From the NCBI RefSeq assembly GCF_030812295.1, contig NZ_JAUSSK010000001.1:372001-436000 (forward strand): a DNA stretch of 64,000 nucleotides, read 5' to 3'. This document shows positions 17,552-25,720 of the stretch, piece after piece. Both the position numbers and the translations under genes were made by a program. The notes under the pieces were generated by a model. It was not told the DNA's origin and made no database searches. It saw only the letters and a program-made list of their open reading frames with translations. The DNA comes from Luteibacter jiangsuensis (lineage in GTDB: Bacteria; Pseudomonadota; Gammaproteobacteria; Xanthomonadales; Rhodanobacteraceae). How positions within the stretch are numbered: position 1 is the stretch's first letter; the number at the start of each line of letters is the position of its first letter.

Positions 17552-18385
17552 ATGGCCGACCCATTTCATGACGACGATCTGGTCCACCTCGCGACGCATG
17601 GTGTTCCGCCCCTTTCGGCGGCCGCCGTCAGCGGATATATCGACAACGAGGGCGCTCGTATCTGGTACGCCGGCCTCGGCTCGGGACCGCCGGTGGTCCT
17701 GCTCCACGGCGGCCTTGGAAACTCAGGCAATTGGGGTTATCAGGTCCCCGCATTGGTGGGCGCGGGGTACACGGCCATCCTGATAGATAGCCGCGGGCAG
17801 GGCCGGTCGACCCGCGAGTCGCGGCCCTACAGCTATGGACTCATGGCGTCCGACACCCGCGCCGTCATGGATGTGCTTGGCGTTGCCAAGGCTGCCTTCA
17901 TCGGTTGGAGCGATGGCGCCGATACCGCGCTCGTCCTGTCGCGGGAAACGCCGGGTCGCTCCATGGGGGTGTTCTTCTTCGCCTGCAACGTCGACCGCAC
18001 CGGTACCAAGCCGTTCCGGTCCAGCCCGGTGATCGAGCGCATTTACAACCATCACGTCAGGGAGTACGCAGCGCTCTCACCGCTCGCCGGCGGCTTCGAG
18101 GCGATGCGCGACGACCTCGCCGTGATGCAGGCGAGCCAGCCGAACTACGGACCCGACGAGCTTCGGAACATCGTCGTACCGGTGTGGAGCGTCCTCGGCG
18201 AGCACGACGAATTCATCGAACGCGAGCATGCCGAGTACATCGCTCGCACCGTCCCGGGTGGGAAGTTTGTCCTGCTGCATTCCGTCAGCCACTTCGCGCC
18301 CCTGCAACGGCCGGATGTGTTCAATCGCGCGATGCTGGACTTCTTGCGCGAGGTTCAGAGCAAGTCCAGTGGCAGCTTGAGGTAA
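17552..18385 (+). CDS. Alpha/beta hydrolase
   Basis: A 277-residue cytoplasmic hydrolase. It has the oxyanion HGGLGNSGNW, SRGQGRST, a nucleophile elbow GWSDGA (Ser), and the acid and base in LGEHDEFI and SVSHFAP. The catalytic triad is therefore complete, and the layout is like BioH/haloperoxidase-type esterases. The ATG at 17552 is used; the frame is open upstream to 17459 but that extension has no family similarity. The 3' end overlaps the convergent MBL gene by 31 bp. Confidence 0.88.
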   Translation: MADPFHDDDLVHLATHGVPPLSAAAVSGYIDNEGARIWYAGLGSGPPVVLLHGGLGNSGNWGYQVPALVGAGYTAILIDSRGQGRSTRESRPYSYGLMASDTRAVMDVLGVAKAAFIGWSDGADTALVLSRETPGRSMGVFFFACNVDRTGTKPFRSSPVIERIYNHHVREYAALSPLAGGFEAMRDDLAVMQASQPNYGPDELRNIVVPVWSVLGEHDEFIEREHAEYIARTVPGGKFVLLHSVSHFAPLQRPDVFNRAMLDFLREVQSKSSGSLR

Positions 18386-19296
18386 CGCACCCCATTGGCG
18401 TCTGGCTCTGGCAGGTGCCCGGCGCGCATGTTCACCTGGATGGAAGGGAGCATGAGGCGTGGCATGGGTAGCGTCGCATCCCTGGCTTTCCTCGTTCGCA
18501 CGAAGGTCTCTTCATCCACGCCGGCGTGGACATGGATGTTGCTGCTTCGCTGCTTGCCGACGGTACTTTCCCAGGCATAAGTGTCGCGGCCAGGCGCCTT
18601 GTAGTCATGGCACATGAACAGGCGGGTGTCCTCCGGTAGCGACATGAGCCGATGGATGGAACGATACAGCGTACGCGCATCGCCACCCGGGAAATCGCAA
18701 CGTGCCGTCCCGTAGTCGGGCATGAACAACGTGTCGCCGACGAATACGGCGTCGCCAATGACGTAAGCCACGCAGGCGGGAGTGTGACCGGGAACGTGCA
18801 GGGCCACCGCGTCCAGGCCGCCGATGCGGAACGTGTCGCCATCGGCCCAGAGTCGATCGAATTGACGGCCATCGCGCGCGAATCGCTGGTCTTCGTTGAA
18901 GATGTCGCCGAAGACTCGCTGGACCGTGGTGACGTGGTCGCCGATGGCCACGAGGCCACCGGTACGCGCGTGCAGCCACGGGGCGGCCGTCAGGTGATCG
19001 GCGTGGGGATGGGTCTCCAGGATCCACTGCACTTGCAGGCCCTGTTCGTTCACGTGGTTCAACAATTGCTGGGCGCTGCGGGTGGCGGTCCGGCCACTGG
19101 GGGCATCGAAGTCGAGCACGCTGTCGATGATGGCGCATGCGGTACTCGCCGGGTCCGCGACGACATGGCTGACCGTGAAGGTCGCCTCGTCGAAGAACGA
19201 GGTGACCTTCGGACATCGCGTCGCATCACCATGGGCGGCCGTGGCGACGGATTGGGCCGCGCGAAGCGCGGTGTCATTGGTCGGTGACGGGGTCAT
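18355..19296 (-). CDS. MBL-fold hydrolase, persulfide dioxygenase (ETHE1)-like
   Basis: A 313-residue metallo-beta-lactamase-fold protein. The metal motif THPHADHL is at residues 95-102 (H96, H98, D100, H101). HVPGHTPACVAY, FVGDTLFMPDYGTARCDFPGG and CHDYKAPGRD supply the remaining ligands and are typical of ETHE1-like persulfide dioxygenases and their Blh relatives, which oxidise glutathione persulfide to sulfite. No rhodanese domain is fused. The BigR-type regulator that often accompanies Blh is not nearby. Exact substrate inferred from family. Confidence 0.88.
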   Translation of the reverse strand: MTPSPTNDTALRAAQSVATAAHGDATRCPKVTSFFDEATFTVSHVVADPASTACAIIDSVLDFDAPSGRTATRSAQQLLNHVNEQGLQVQWILETHPHADHLTAAPWLHARTGGLVAIGDHVTTVQRVFGDIFNEDQRFARDGRQFDRLWADGDTFRIGGLDAVALHVPGHTPACVAYVIGDAVFVGDTLFMPDYGTARCDFPGGDARTLYRSIHRLMSLPEDTRLFMCHDYKAPGRDTYAWESTVGKQRSSNIHVHAGVDEETFVRTRKARDATLPMPRLMLPSIQVNMRAGHLPEPDANGVRYLKLPLDLL

Positions 19297-19440
19297 GACG
19301 GCCGTTCTCGATGAACCGGGAATCCGAAACTACATGAATCCCTTTCCCTTCGGCCATCGCCCATGAGGGATAGGATAGTGTTCGGATGGGTTGGCCTTGG
19401 CGGTGTACGATGGTGGGTAGACCCTTTCAGGCGACTCCCC

Positions 19441-20091
19441 ATGCCCCAGAAAATGAAGATCGACTTTGTCTCGGATATCGCGTGCCCGTGGTGCGCGATC
19501 GGACTTGGTGGACTCGAGCGCGCGTTGGAGCGTCTGCACGACGTGATCGAGCCGGAGATCGTTTTCCATCCGTTCGAGCTGAACCCCGGCATGCAACCCG
19601 GCGGCGAGAATACGGTGGAACACGTGGTCGCCAAATACCGCATTCCCGCCGACGAGGCTCGCCAGAATCGCGAGCGCATCAAGGCACGCGCGGCGGCGGT
19701 GGGCTTCACCATGAACACCTCGGACGCGAGCCGCATCTACAACACCTTCGATGCGCATCGCCTGATCGCCTGGGCGGCGAAGGACGGGAAACAACGCGAG
19801 CTGACCCGGCAGCTGTTCGGCGTTTACTTCACGGACCAGACCGACCCCGGCGACCATGATGCCCTCGTCATGGAGGCGGAGAGGGTGGGGCTTGATCCGG
19901 TGGAGGCGCGTGCGGTGCTCGAATCCGATCGCCATGCCGATGAGGTACGCCGGGACGAAGCCCTCTGGCAGAGTCGCGGTATCACGGGCGTACCTGCCGT
20001 TATCGTCAACGACCAGTACCTGATTTCCGGAGGCCAGCCACCCGAGGAGTTCGAACGGCAATTGCGCGGCATAGCCAACGCTACGGCTTGA
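19441..20091 (+). CDS. DsbA family oxidoreductase, FrnE-like
   Basis: A 216-residue cytoplasmic thioredoxin-fold protein (no signal peptide). The active site CPWC is at residues 15-18, followed by FHPFELNP and a helical insertion. The cis-Pro loop is in GITGVPAVIVNDQYLISGGQ. These features define the FrnE/2-hydroxychromene isomerase-like branch linked to oxidative-stress thiol exchange. The start at 19441 fits the family; the frame is open upstream. A TonB-C-like lipoprotein gene follows after 6 bases, so the two may be co-transcribed. Confidence 0.9.
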   Translation: MPQKMKIDFVSDIACPWCAIGLGGLERALERLHDVIEPEIVFHPFELNPGMQPGGENTVEHVVAKYRIPADEARQNRERIKARAAAVGFTMNTSDASRIYNTFDAHRLIAWAAKDGKQRELTRQLFGVYFTDQTDPGDHDALVMEAERVGLDPVEARAVLESDRHADEVRRDEALWQSRGITGVPAVIVNDQYLISGGQPPEEFERQLRGIANATA

Positions 20092-20097
20092 CCGCAC

Positions 20098-20652
20098 ATG
20101 ATCGATACCTTCAGGTTGCGACTGGCGCGTGTCACCATGATTGCCGGCATCGTCGTGGCGGGGGGCTGTGGCACGCTCCCGCCTGCGTCGAAACACGACG
20201 ATGCGACGCATCGCGAAGGCGCTGTCAGCTATTCACGGATCGAGGCGAGCGCGAGTGAACAGTACAAGCTCACGCAAAGCGAGCACGCGTTCGGCGCCCA
20301 GCTCATCACGAACGATCCTCCTGCCTATCCCGAGATCCTCGTCGGAAAGGCGTTGCCGCCGACGACGATCCGGGTCAAGGCCATTGTCGACGAGGCCGGG
20401 CATGTCAGTGACGTGAGGGATCTCGACAGCTCGCCGGACCCGGACCGCCAGGCATTATTCCAGGCGTGCAGAACCGCCGTGATGGGATGGACATTCTCTC
20501 CCATGACCATCGTGCAGGAATCGGACGACGGCCGGGGAAACATCAGGCAGGTAAAGAAGAATGCAGCTTTCAGTCTCGACTACGCCTTCCGATTCGAACT
20601 CGTCGGTGGCCGGCCACGCGTGACCGCCACGAACGCAGCGACAGGCACGTAG
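20098..20652 (+). CDS. Putative lipoprotein with TonB C-terminal-like domain
   Basis: A 184-residue protein. The signal peptide ends in a lipobox (VVAGGC, Cys about residue 24). The rest contains PPAYPEILVGKALPPTTIRVKAIVDEAGHV and a later ACRTAVMGWTFSPM (broken here by spacing), a pattern seen in TonB_C-like periplasmic proteins that lack the N-terminal membrane anchor of true TonB. It may be a periplasmic factor of unknown role. It starts six bases after the FrnE-like gene. Confidence 0.7.
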   Translation: MIDTFRLRLARVTMIAGIVVAGGCGTLPPASKHDDATHREGAVSYSRIEASASEQYKLTQSEHAFGAQLITNDPPAYPEILVGKALPPTTIRVKAIVDEAGHVSDVRDLDSSPDPDRQALFQACRTAVMGWTFSPMTIVQESDDGRGNIRQVKKNAAFSLDYAFRFELVGGRPRVTATNAATGT

Positions 20653-20669
20653 CCCGCGTCAATTCAGGT

Positions 20670-21821
20670 TCACTCCCCGGCTGCCCGGCTCCCCTGGAGC
20701 TGCTTCAGCGGCTCGTAGGTAGCCCTATAGCTACGAGGCGTAATGAACGGCATGAGCAGGGTACGAACGGCATGGGGTAACCGAGCCGCCTTCGATAGCC
20801 GGTCCGTCATCGCCTGTACATGGGCCACCCGGTCCCGCCGGGCCTGCTCGAAACGTGGACCGATCGTCGTCACGTCATCGCCATCGGCGACTATCGCGGC
20901 CAGAACGAGCGCGTCTTCCATCGCCAATGCCGCACCTTCCGCCCATACCGGTGCCGTGGCGTGAGCCGCGTCACCTACGAGGACGGCTCGATCCTTCGTC
21001 CAGCTCGCCAGCCTCACTTCCTCGATGGGCGAATGGTAGACATCCTCTGGATGCGCCAGGGCCCAGTCCAACGCCTTGCGTACGCGCTCGGGGAACGTTC
21101 GGAAGGCTTCGCCCAGGTGATGATGATCGTTGCCGGGAGTGCCCGTCGACCTGACGGAGACCCAACCGTAGACCGTGGCATCGTCGACGGGAAGCAACAG
21201 GATCATGCCGTGTTCGCCGGTCCATAGCGTCCACCCGTCGATGCCGCCGGGATTGGGCGCCATGAAGCGCCAACTTGCCGAAGCGAGCCGGGCCGTCATG
21301 ACGCCCGGCGATCCCATCACCATCTCTCGTACGGTGGAACGGACGCCGTCGGCACCGACGAGCAGGCGACCGGAGACCGTATCGCCACCCGTCAGGCTCA
21401 CCTGTACCGCGGCTGCGTCCTGCCGAATGGCTGTGATGGTGGTGCCGAAGCGGATGGCCGACGTGTCGAGACCGGTGCCGAGCATCGTCATGAGATCCGC
21501 GCGGCGCACGGCACGTGGGCGCATGGTTTCGCCCCAGAACGCATCTTCGTCGATGGCGGCCAGAAGACGGTCGCTACCCGTGCGATATTCGCGCTTGCGC
21601 ACGGGATATCCCAGCCGTTCGATGTCATCCGTCAGGCCCAGCCGCCGGAGCGCGGCGATGGCGTTACCGGGAAGATTGACGGCGAGGCCACCGTCGGCCG
21701 CCTGCGCGCTTCGTTCGAGCACCAGGGAATCGACTCCTCGCTGCTTGAGGGCACGCGAGGTGGCCAGACCGGCGATGCCGCCACCTACGATGACGACGGG
21801 CTGTGAATCGGTGGGTGCCAT
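20670..21821 (-). CDS. FAD-dependent monooxygenase (PHBH-type)
   Basis: A 383-residue class A flavin monooxygenase. The dinucleotide-binding GGGIAG is near residues 13-18, LLVGADGVRSTVR is the middle DG motif, and VLVGDAAHATAPVWAEGAALAMEDA is the second FAD motif. The family hydroxylates aromatic or polyketide-like compounds using NAD(P)H and O2. It lies 89 bases downstream of a TonB receptor on the same strand and may be co-expressed with it. Substrate unknown. Confidence 0.9.
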   Translation of the reverse strand: MAPTDSQPVVIVGGGIAGLATSRALKQRGVDSLVLERSAQAADGGLAVNLPGNAIAALRRLGLTDDIERLGYPVRKREYRTGSDRLLAAIDEDAFWGETMRPRAVRRADLMTMLGTGLDTSAIRFGTTITAIRQDAAAVQVSLTGGDTVSGRLLVGADGVRSTVREMVMGSPGVMTARLASASWRFMAPNPGGIDGWTLWTGEHGMILLLPVDDATVYGWVSVRSTGTPGNDHHHLGEAFRTFPERVRKALDWALAHPEDVYHSPIEEVRLASWTKDRAVLVGDAAHATAPVWAEGAALAMEDALVLAAIVADGDDVTTIGPRFEQARRDRVAHVQAMTDRLSKAARLPHAVRTLLMPFITPRSYRATYEPLKQLQGSRAAGE

Positions 21822-21910
21822 GGGAGGCTGCTAGCTGGGGACGACTCGCGATTCTCTCCCATGGACGCACGATGGCACACACCCCTTTTGGGGCTGGACA
21901 AGCGGAAACA

Positions 21911-24220
21911 TCAGTACTGGTACTGCAAGGTCACCCCGATCGTCCGTGGCTGATTGAGCGCCACGCGGCGCGTGGTCGGCAGGTCGGCCGAGATGGCGAC
22001 CGGCAGGTCGGTTTCGCCGCGCTTGTCGAACAGGTTGGTGGCGTAGAACGAGATATCGAAGCCGTTACGGCCTTCCACGCCCACGCGGATGTTGGTGGTC
22101 GCAAAACCCTTGCGGCGATAGAACGGGCTCTCCCGGTCGTAAAGGAAGTTCGAATCCCCCACGTAGCTGACGTCGGCGCGCATGAAACCGTCGTATTGCG
22201 CGTTGACGCGATGGCGATACTCGGCCGCGAGCGAGCCGGTGAAGCGGGGCACGTTCACCAGGCGGTCGCCGTCCTTCGCCGAGGTGCCTGGCACATCGTT
22301 CTTCAGGTGCGCGTCGTTGTAGCTGAAGCCGGCGCTCAACGTCACCGCGTTGACGGGCAGGAACTTCATTTCCAGCTCCGCGCCCTGGCTGACGGCCTTG
22401 CCGAAGTTGGCGGTGATGTTGTAGCCGCAGCCAAGCACGATCTGCTGCTGAACATGGTCCCAGTCGATGTGGTAGACGGACGCGTCGATCAGCAAGCGGC
22501 GATCCAACCACGCGCTCTTGAACCCCAACTCGTAGTTCCACAGGGTGTCCGGGTTGTACTTGTTCAGCTGCGACTGGCTGAGACCCAGCCCGGCCACCTC
22601 CGAGCCGCACAATGCCGCCGGTGCGGGATTGTTCGGGCCACCCGGCCGATAGCCCTCGGATGCCGTCACATACACCATGTTCTCGGGACTGACCTGGTAC
22701 TGCAGTGTGAATTTCGGCGTGCTGCCGTAATCCTTGGAACTGCTGCGCACGGTGCTCGGGCCGCCGTTGAGCAGGCCGTCACCGCTCTGCGAGAAGCCTT
22801 GCTTGACCTCGAAGGCACGGATGCCCGCGCTGGCCTTCAGCTTGTCGGTGATGTTCCAGGACAACTCGCCGAACACGGCGTATTCCTTGAGCGTGGCGTT
22901 GCGTGCGCCCTGATAGATCGTCGAGTACCCCGGGAAAGGCGTGTCGAAGGCCTGGTTGAACCCGCCGGGATAGGGAATGGACGAGGCCAGCGGCGCGCGG
23001 ACGTCGTGATAGAACGCGCCGAGGATCGCCTGCACCGGACCGTCGAACTTGCTGGTCGCCCGCACTTCCTCGGTGAACTCCTTGTTCTTGTAGCTGCCGT
23101 ACATCGTGGTCGGATAGACACTCGGCAGGCCGAAGAAGTAGTTGATGACCTTGGAGCTGTCGTCACGAATGTTGACGTTGCGGGTGAAGTACGAGCTCGA
23201 CGACATCAGTTCGAACGCATCGAACTGCTTGTGGATCGCGATATTGGAAATCGTCGATTCCTGTACGTTGGCTTCGTTGACGTCGCGAACCTGGTACGGG
23301 TTGTCGAGCGTCGCGGGGATCTTGTCGTAGGTGAACGGCGATCCCAGCTTGGAATACTGGTAGATGACGCTGGGCGTGATCGTCAGCGTATCGTCCGGCT
23401 TGATCAGCATCGCCACGCGCGCGCCATACGTCTTGTACGTGTTGACGTTGTCCTTCTTCTTGCCGTCCGGGTCCGCCTCGAGATAGTTCGACGGCGAGAT
23501 CGGATAGCGATCGATATAGCCGTCGTCGTGGCGGTAGTAAGCGGACACGCGCAGCGCCACCTTGTCCTTGAGCAGGGGGACGTTGAGCACGCCGTTGACG
23601 TTGGCGTTCGGACCGCCGTGGTACGTGCCCGAGACGTCCGTCTTGATGCGCGCCTCCACAAAATCCAGGTCCGGCTGATTGGTCACGTACTTGACCGTGC
23701 CGCCCATGGAACTGGAGCCGTAGATCGTGCCCTGCGGACCGCGCAGCACCTCGACACGCTCGATGTCGAACACCGAGGGGTCGATGACGCCTCGCGTCGA
23801 CAGCAGCGCGGCGTTGCTGGATGCTGCGATGGGTACGTCGTCGAGGTAATAGCCTACCGTGGCGGCGGAGCCCGCGCTCGACGAGATGCCGCGAATGATC
23901 AGGTTGTTCGAGCCGGGACCCGAGGACGCGACAGTCAAGGACGGCGCGATGCGCGCCAGGTCGACGAGGCTGGTTACGCCCTGGCGTTCGAGTTGTTCTC
24001 CGGTCAGCGCCGTCATGCTGATCGGTACCTTCTGGATATCCTGCTCGCGCTTGGCGGCGGTGACCGTTATGCCTTCGAGGGTCTGCGGCGTGTCGGAGGC
24101 CTGTGCCTTCTTCTTTTCGCTGGCCGGCGCGGTTGCCTCCTGGGCGTTCGCAAGACCCGAGGCCAGGGCTACCGACAACAGGGCGGTGTAGAGGAGGGTG
24201 CGCTTGAGATCTTGGTTCAT
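21911..24220 (-). CDS. TonB-dependent receptor
   Basis: A 769-residue outer-membrane receptor starting at the ATG at 24220 (GGGGAG upstream), with a signal peptide ending LANAQ. The TonB-box region reads EGITVTAAKRE, and the plug has VPISMTALTGEQLERQGV, NNLIIRGISS and VEVLRGPQGTIYGSSSMGG. The barrel ends TLQYQY. This type (iron or xenobiotic/sugar receptors of the Sphingomonas/Xanthomonas group) is not limited to siderophores. It sits beside an FAD monooxygenase and opposite a SnoaL-like/XRE-cupin pair, suggesting uptake and conversion of a small organic molecule; this is inference. The frame is open further upstream to 24463 without similarity. Confidence 0.9.
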   Translation of the reverse strand: MNQDLKRTLLYTALLSVALASGLANAQEATAPASEKKKAQASDTPQTLEGITVTAAKREQDIQKVPISMTALTGEQLERQGVTSLVDLARIAPSLTVASSGPGSNNLIIRGISSSAGSAATVGYYLDDVPIAASSNAALLSTRGVIDPSVFDIERVEVLRGPQGTIYGSSSMGGTVKYVTNQPDLDFVEARIKTDVSGTYHGGPNANVNGVLNVPLLKDKVALRVSAYYRHDDGYIDRYPISPSNYLEADPDGKKKDNVNTYKTYGARVAMLIKPDDTLTITPSVIYQYSKLGSPFTYDKIPATLDNPYQVRDVNEANVQESTISNIAIHKQFDAFELMSSSSYFTRNVNIRDDSSKVINYFFGLPSVYPTTMYGSYKNKEFTEEVRATSKFDGPVQAILGAFYHDVRAPLASSIPYPGGFNQAFDTPFPGYSTIYQGARNATLKEYAVFGELSWNITDKLKASAGIRAFEVKQGFSQSGDGLLNGGPSTVRSSSKDYGSTPKFTLQYQVSPENMVYVTASEGYRPGGPNNPAPAALCGSEVAGLGLSQSQLNKYNPDTLWNYELGFKSAWLDRRLLIDASVYHIDWDHVQQQIVLGCGYNITANFGKAVSQGAELEMKFLPVNAVTLSAGFSYNDAHLKNDVPGTSAKDGDRLVNVPRFTGSLAAEYRHRVNAQYDGFMRADVSYVGDSNFLYDRESPFYRRKGFATTNIRVGVEGRNGFDISFYATNLFDKRGETDLPVAISADLPTTRRVALNQPRTIGVTLQYQY

Positions 24221-24482
24221 GGAACTCCCCGGCGAGTCGGCTGGATGGAAGATGGCCTGTGAAACGTGCAACCCTTCGCGCACGCTCTTCGACAGAGCAT
24301 GTTCTATGGTTCGTATGTATTGCCCCCGGACATCGACCCACGGACGAAAATCCATGGATGATGGTCCTTGCTCGGTTGATGCCAGATGTCCCTGACCGGC
24401 TGCGCCTTCGATCCCCTGGCACCGGATGTATAGCCGTCTGAACCGCTTTTTGCTGCGGTGCACGCTTCCTGGTTTCGATCAG

Positions 24483-24498
24483 ATCAAAAAGTTTTGAT
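24483..24498. promoter_or_regulatory. AT-rich dyad ATCAAAA-AG-TTTTGAT
   Basis: A 7-bp perfect inverted repeat around a 2-base centre in the divergent region. A possible operator for the receptor gene or for the SnoaL/XRE pair. Confidence 0.35.
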
Positions 24499-24569
24499 GG
24501 CGTCAAGCTTTTACGTTACGATCGGATGGCAGTGCAAGATGGCCGCCTAAACGAGTCCCACTCGATGCC

Positions 24570-24585
24570 GTCCAGTATGCTGGAC
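24570..24585. promoter_or_regulatory. Dyad upstream of the SnoaL-like/XRE-cupin operon
   Basis: GTCCAG, TATG, CTGGAC: a perfect 6-bp-arm dyad 44 bases before the ATG at 24629. XRE repressors commonly bind such short dyads, so it may be an autoregulatory site of the XRE-cupin protein encoded by the second gene of the pair. Confidence 0.45.
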
Positions 24586-24628
24586 GTCACTGGTGGAAGA
24601 GCGACTTCTCTCATGTTCCAGGGGTGTC

Positions 24629-25078
24629 ATGAAAACCATGTCCGTGCTTTTCTGCGCATTGAGCGCCGTGTCGGCGACCACCGCCGTGTCGGCTGAAACA
24701 CCGGCCGTGTCGACCGCCCAGGCCATCAAACAAACGCTCGATGCCAGCGCTGCGGCGTGGTCGTCCGGCGACCTGAAGACGTTCATGGAGTGCTACGAGC
24801 GTGCCCCAGGCACCCGTTATGTGAGCGCGGGCGGCGTCGTCGAGGGCTACGAGGCGATCGAAGCGATGTACGCCTCGCGCTTCCAGAAGCCGGGTGCCAG
24901 CCTGGGCAAGCTCACCCTGGAACTGATCGATGTCAAACCGCTGGGTACACAGTACGCCTTCGTCATCGGCCGCTACCACCTGAAGCCGGACACCGGCGCC
25001 GAGGTATCCGGGCTCACGACGCTGCTTTTCCACAAGGTTGGCTCGCGCTGGTTGATCAGTAGCGACCACAGCTCGTAA
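24629..25078 (+). CDS. Secreted SnoaL/DUF4440-like protein
   Basis: A 149-residue protein with a signal peptide (ends VSAET) and a single NTF2-like (SnoaL/DUF4440) domain: IKQTLDASAAAWSSGDLKTF, RYVSAGGVVEGYEAIEAMY and a last strand VGSRWLISSDHSS. These small cone-shaped domains bind or turn over hydrophobic ligands. The ATG at 24629 follows AGGGG; an ATG 12 codons upstream is less likely. The gene ends two bases before the XRE-cupin gene, so it is one operon. Confidence 0.83.
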   Translation: MKTMSVLFCALSAVSATTAVSAETPAVSTAQAIKQTLDASAAAWSSGDLKTFMECYERAPGTRYVSAGGVVEGYEAIEAMYASRFQKPGASLGKLTLELIDVKPLGTQYAFVIGRYHLKPDTGAEVSGLTTLLFHKVGSRWLISSDHSS

Positions 25079-25080
25079 CC

Positions 25081-25659
25081 ATGGCGGGGGCACAAGCGAC
25101 GCCGGACAAGGCCGCCGGGCTGAGCATCGGGTCCGCGATTCGCGACCGACGCCGCGGTTTGGGGCTCACCCTGCAATCCCTCGCCGACGGTTCAGGACTT
25201 TCCATACCGTTTCTCTCGCAGGTCGAGAGGAATCTCGCCTACCCATCGTTGCTGTCCCTCGAAGCCATCGCCAAGGCGCTGGATGTGGATGTCGACTACT
25301 TCGTCGGCGTCCCCACGCCGGGGCAGATCGTTTGCCGGGCGGGCGAGCACGACCGGATCGATCTGGAGTCGCCGGTGGTCTACGAGCGGTTGAGCGGCCG
25401 GCATGCCGAACGCAAGATGGAAGCGCTCCGGCTGATCGTTCCGCCCGGGCTCGCGGCGCCGACGATCCATCGGGAAGGCGAGGGGTTCTGGTACATCCTG
25501 AGCGGCACGCTCGAAATGACGGTCGGCAGGAAGAAGTTCGTGCTGAGCACCGGTGACAGCGCGCACTTCGACCAGAGACATCCCTATAGCATGCGTAACG
25601 TGGGCAAGTCCGAAGTGCGCATGATCTGGGTCGGAACACCAGCGATATTCAAGGACTGA
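25081..25659 (+). CDS. XRE family regulator with C-terminal cupin
   Basis: A 192-residue protein. The HTH (about residues 15-72) has IGSAIRDRRRGLGLTLQSLA and LSIPFLSQVERNLAYPSL. The cupin_2 domain (about 115-185) has EGEGFWYILSGTLEMTVG and FDQRHPYSMRN. Such regulators sense a small molecule bound in the cupin and often control their own operon. It directly follows the SnoaL-like gene, and a strong hairpin follows it. Confidence 0.93.
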   Translation: MAGAQATPDKAAGLSIGSAIRDRRRGLGLTLQSLADGSGLSIPFLSQVERNLAYPSLLSLEAIAKALDVDVDYFVGVPTPGQIVCRAGEHDRIDLESPVVYERLSGRHAERKMEALRLIVPPGLAAPTIHREGEGFWYILSGTLEMTVGRKKFVLSTGDSAHFDQRHPYSMRNVGKSEVRMIWVGTPAIFKD

Positions 25660-25675
25660 GTCGCGCATCGCCAGC

Positions 25676-25705
25676 AAGGCGCCGCCGCACGAACGGCGGC
25701 GCCTT
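25676..25705. terminator. Bidirectional hairpin terminator
   Basis: AAGGCGCCGCCG (25676-25687) and CGGCGGCGCCTT (25694-25705) form a perfect 12-bp stem with a six-base loop, placed between the convergent XRE and PNGase A genes. The T-tract is short, but strength and position make it a likely terminator for both. Confidence 0.75.
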
Positions 25706-25720
25706 AAACGCATTACCTGT

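Larger units (their letters stand above)
24221..24628. other. 408-base divergent intergenic region
   Basis: No gene was recognised between the TonB receptor and the SnoaL-like gene. It contains two dyads: ATCAAAA-AG-TTTTGAT at 24483-24498 and the perfect GTCCAG-TATG-CTGGAC at 24570-24585. The part next to the receptor (24221-24470) shows no clear element to me. Confidence 0.5.

Noticed and set aside
24290-24325. A GTTC-CGTATG motif upstream of the TonB receptor at 24220 resembling half of the 31906 dyad
   Set aside because: Only one half-site-like match and no proper inverted partner; likely chance.
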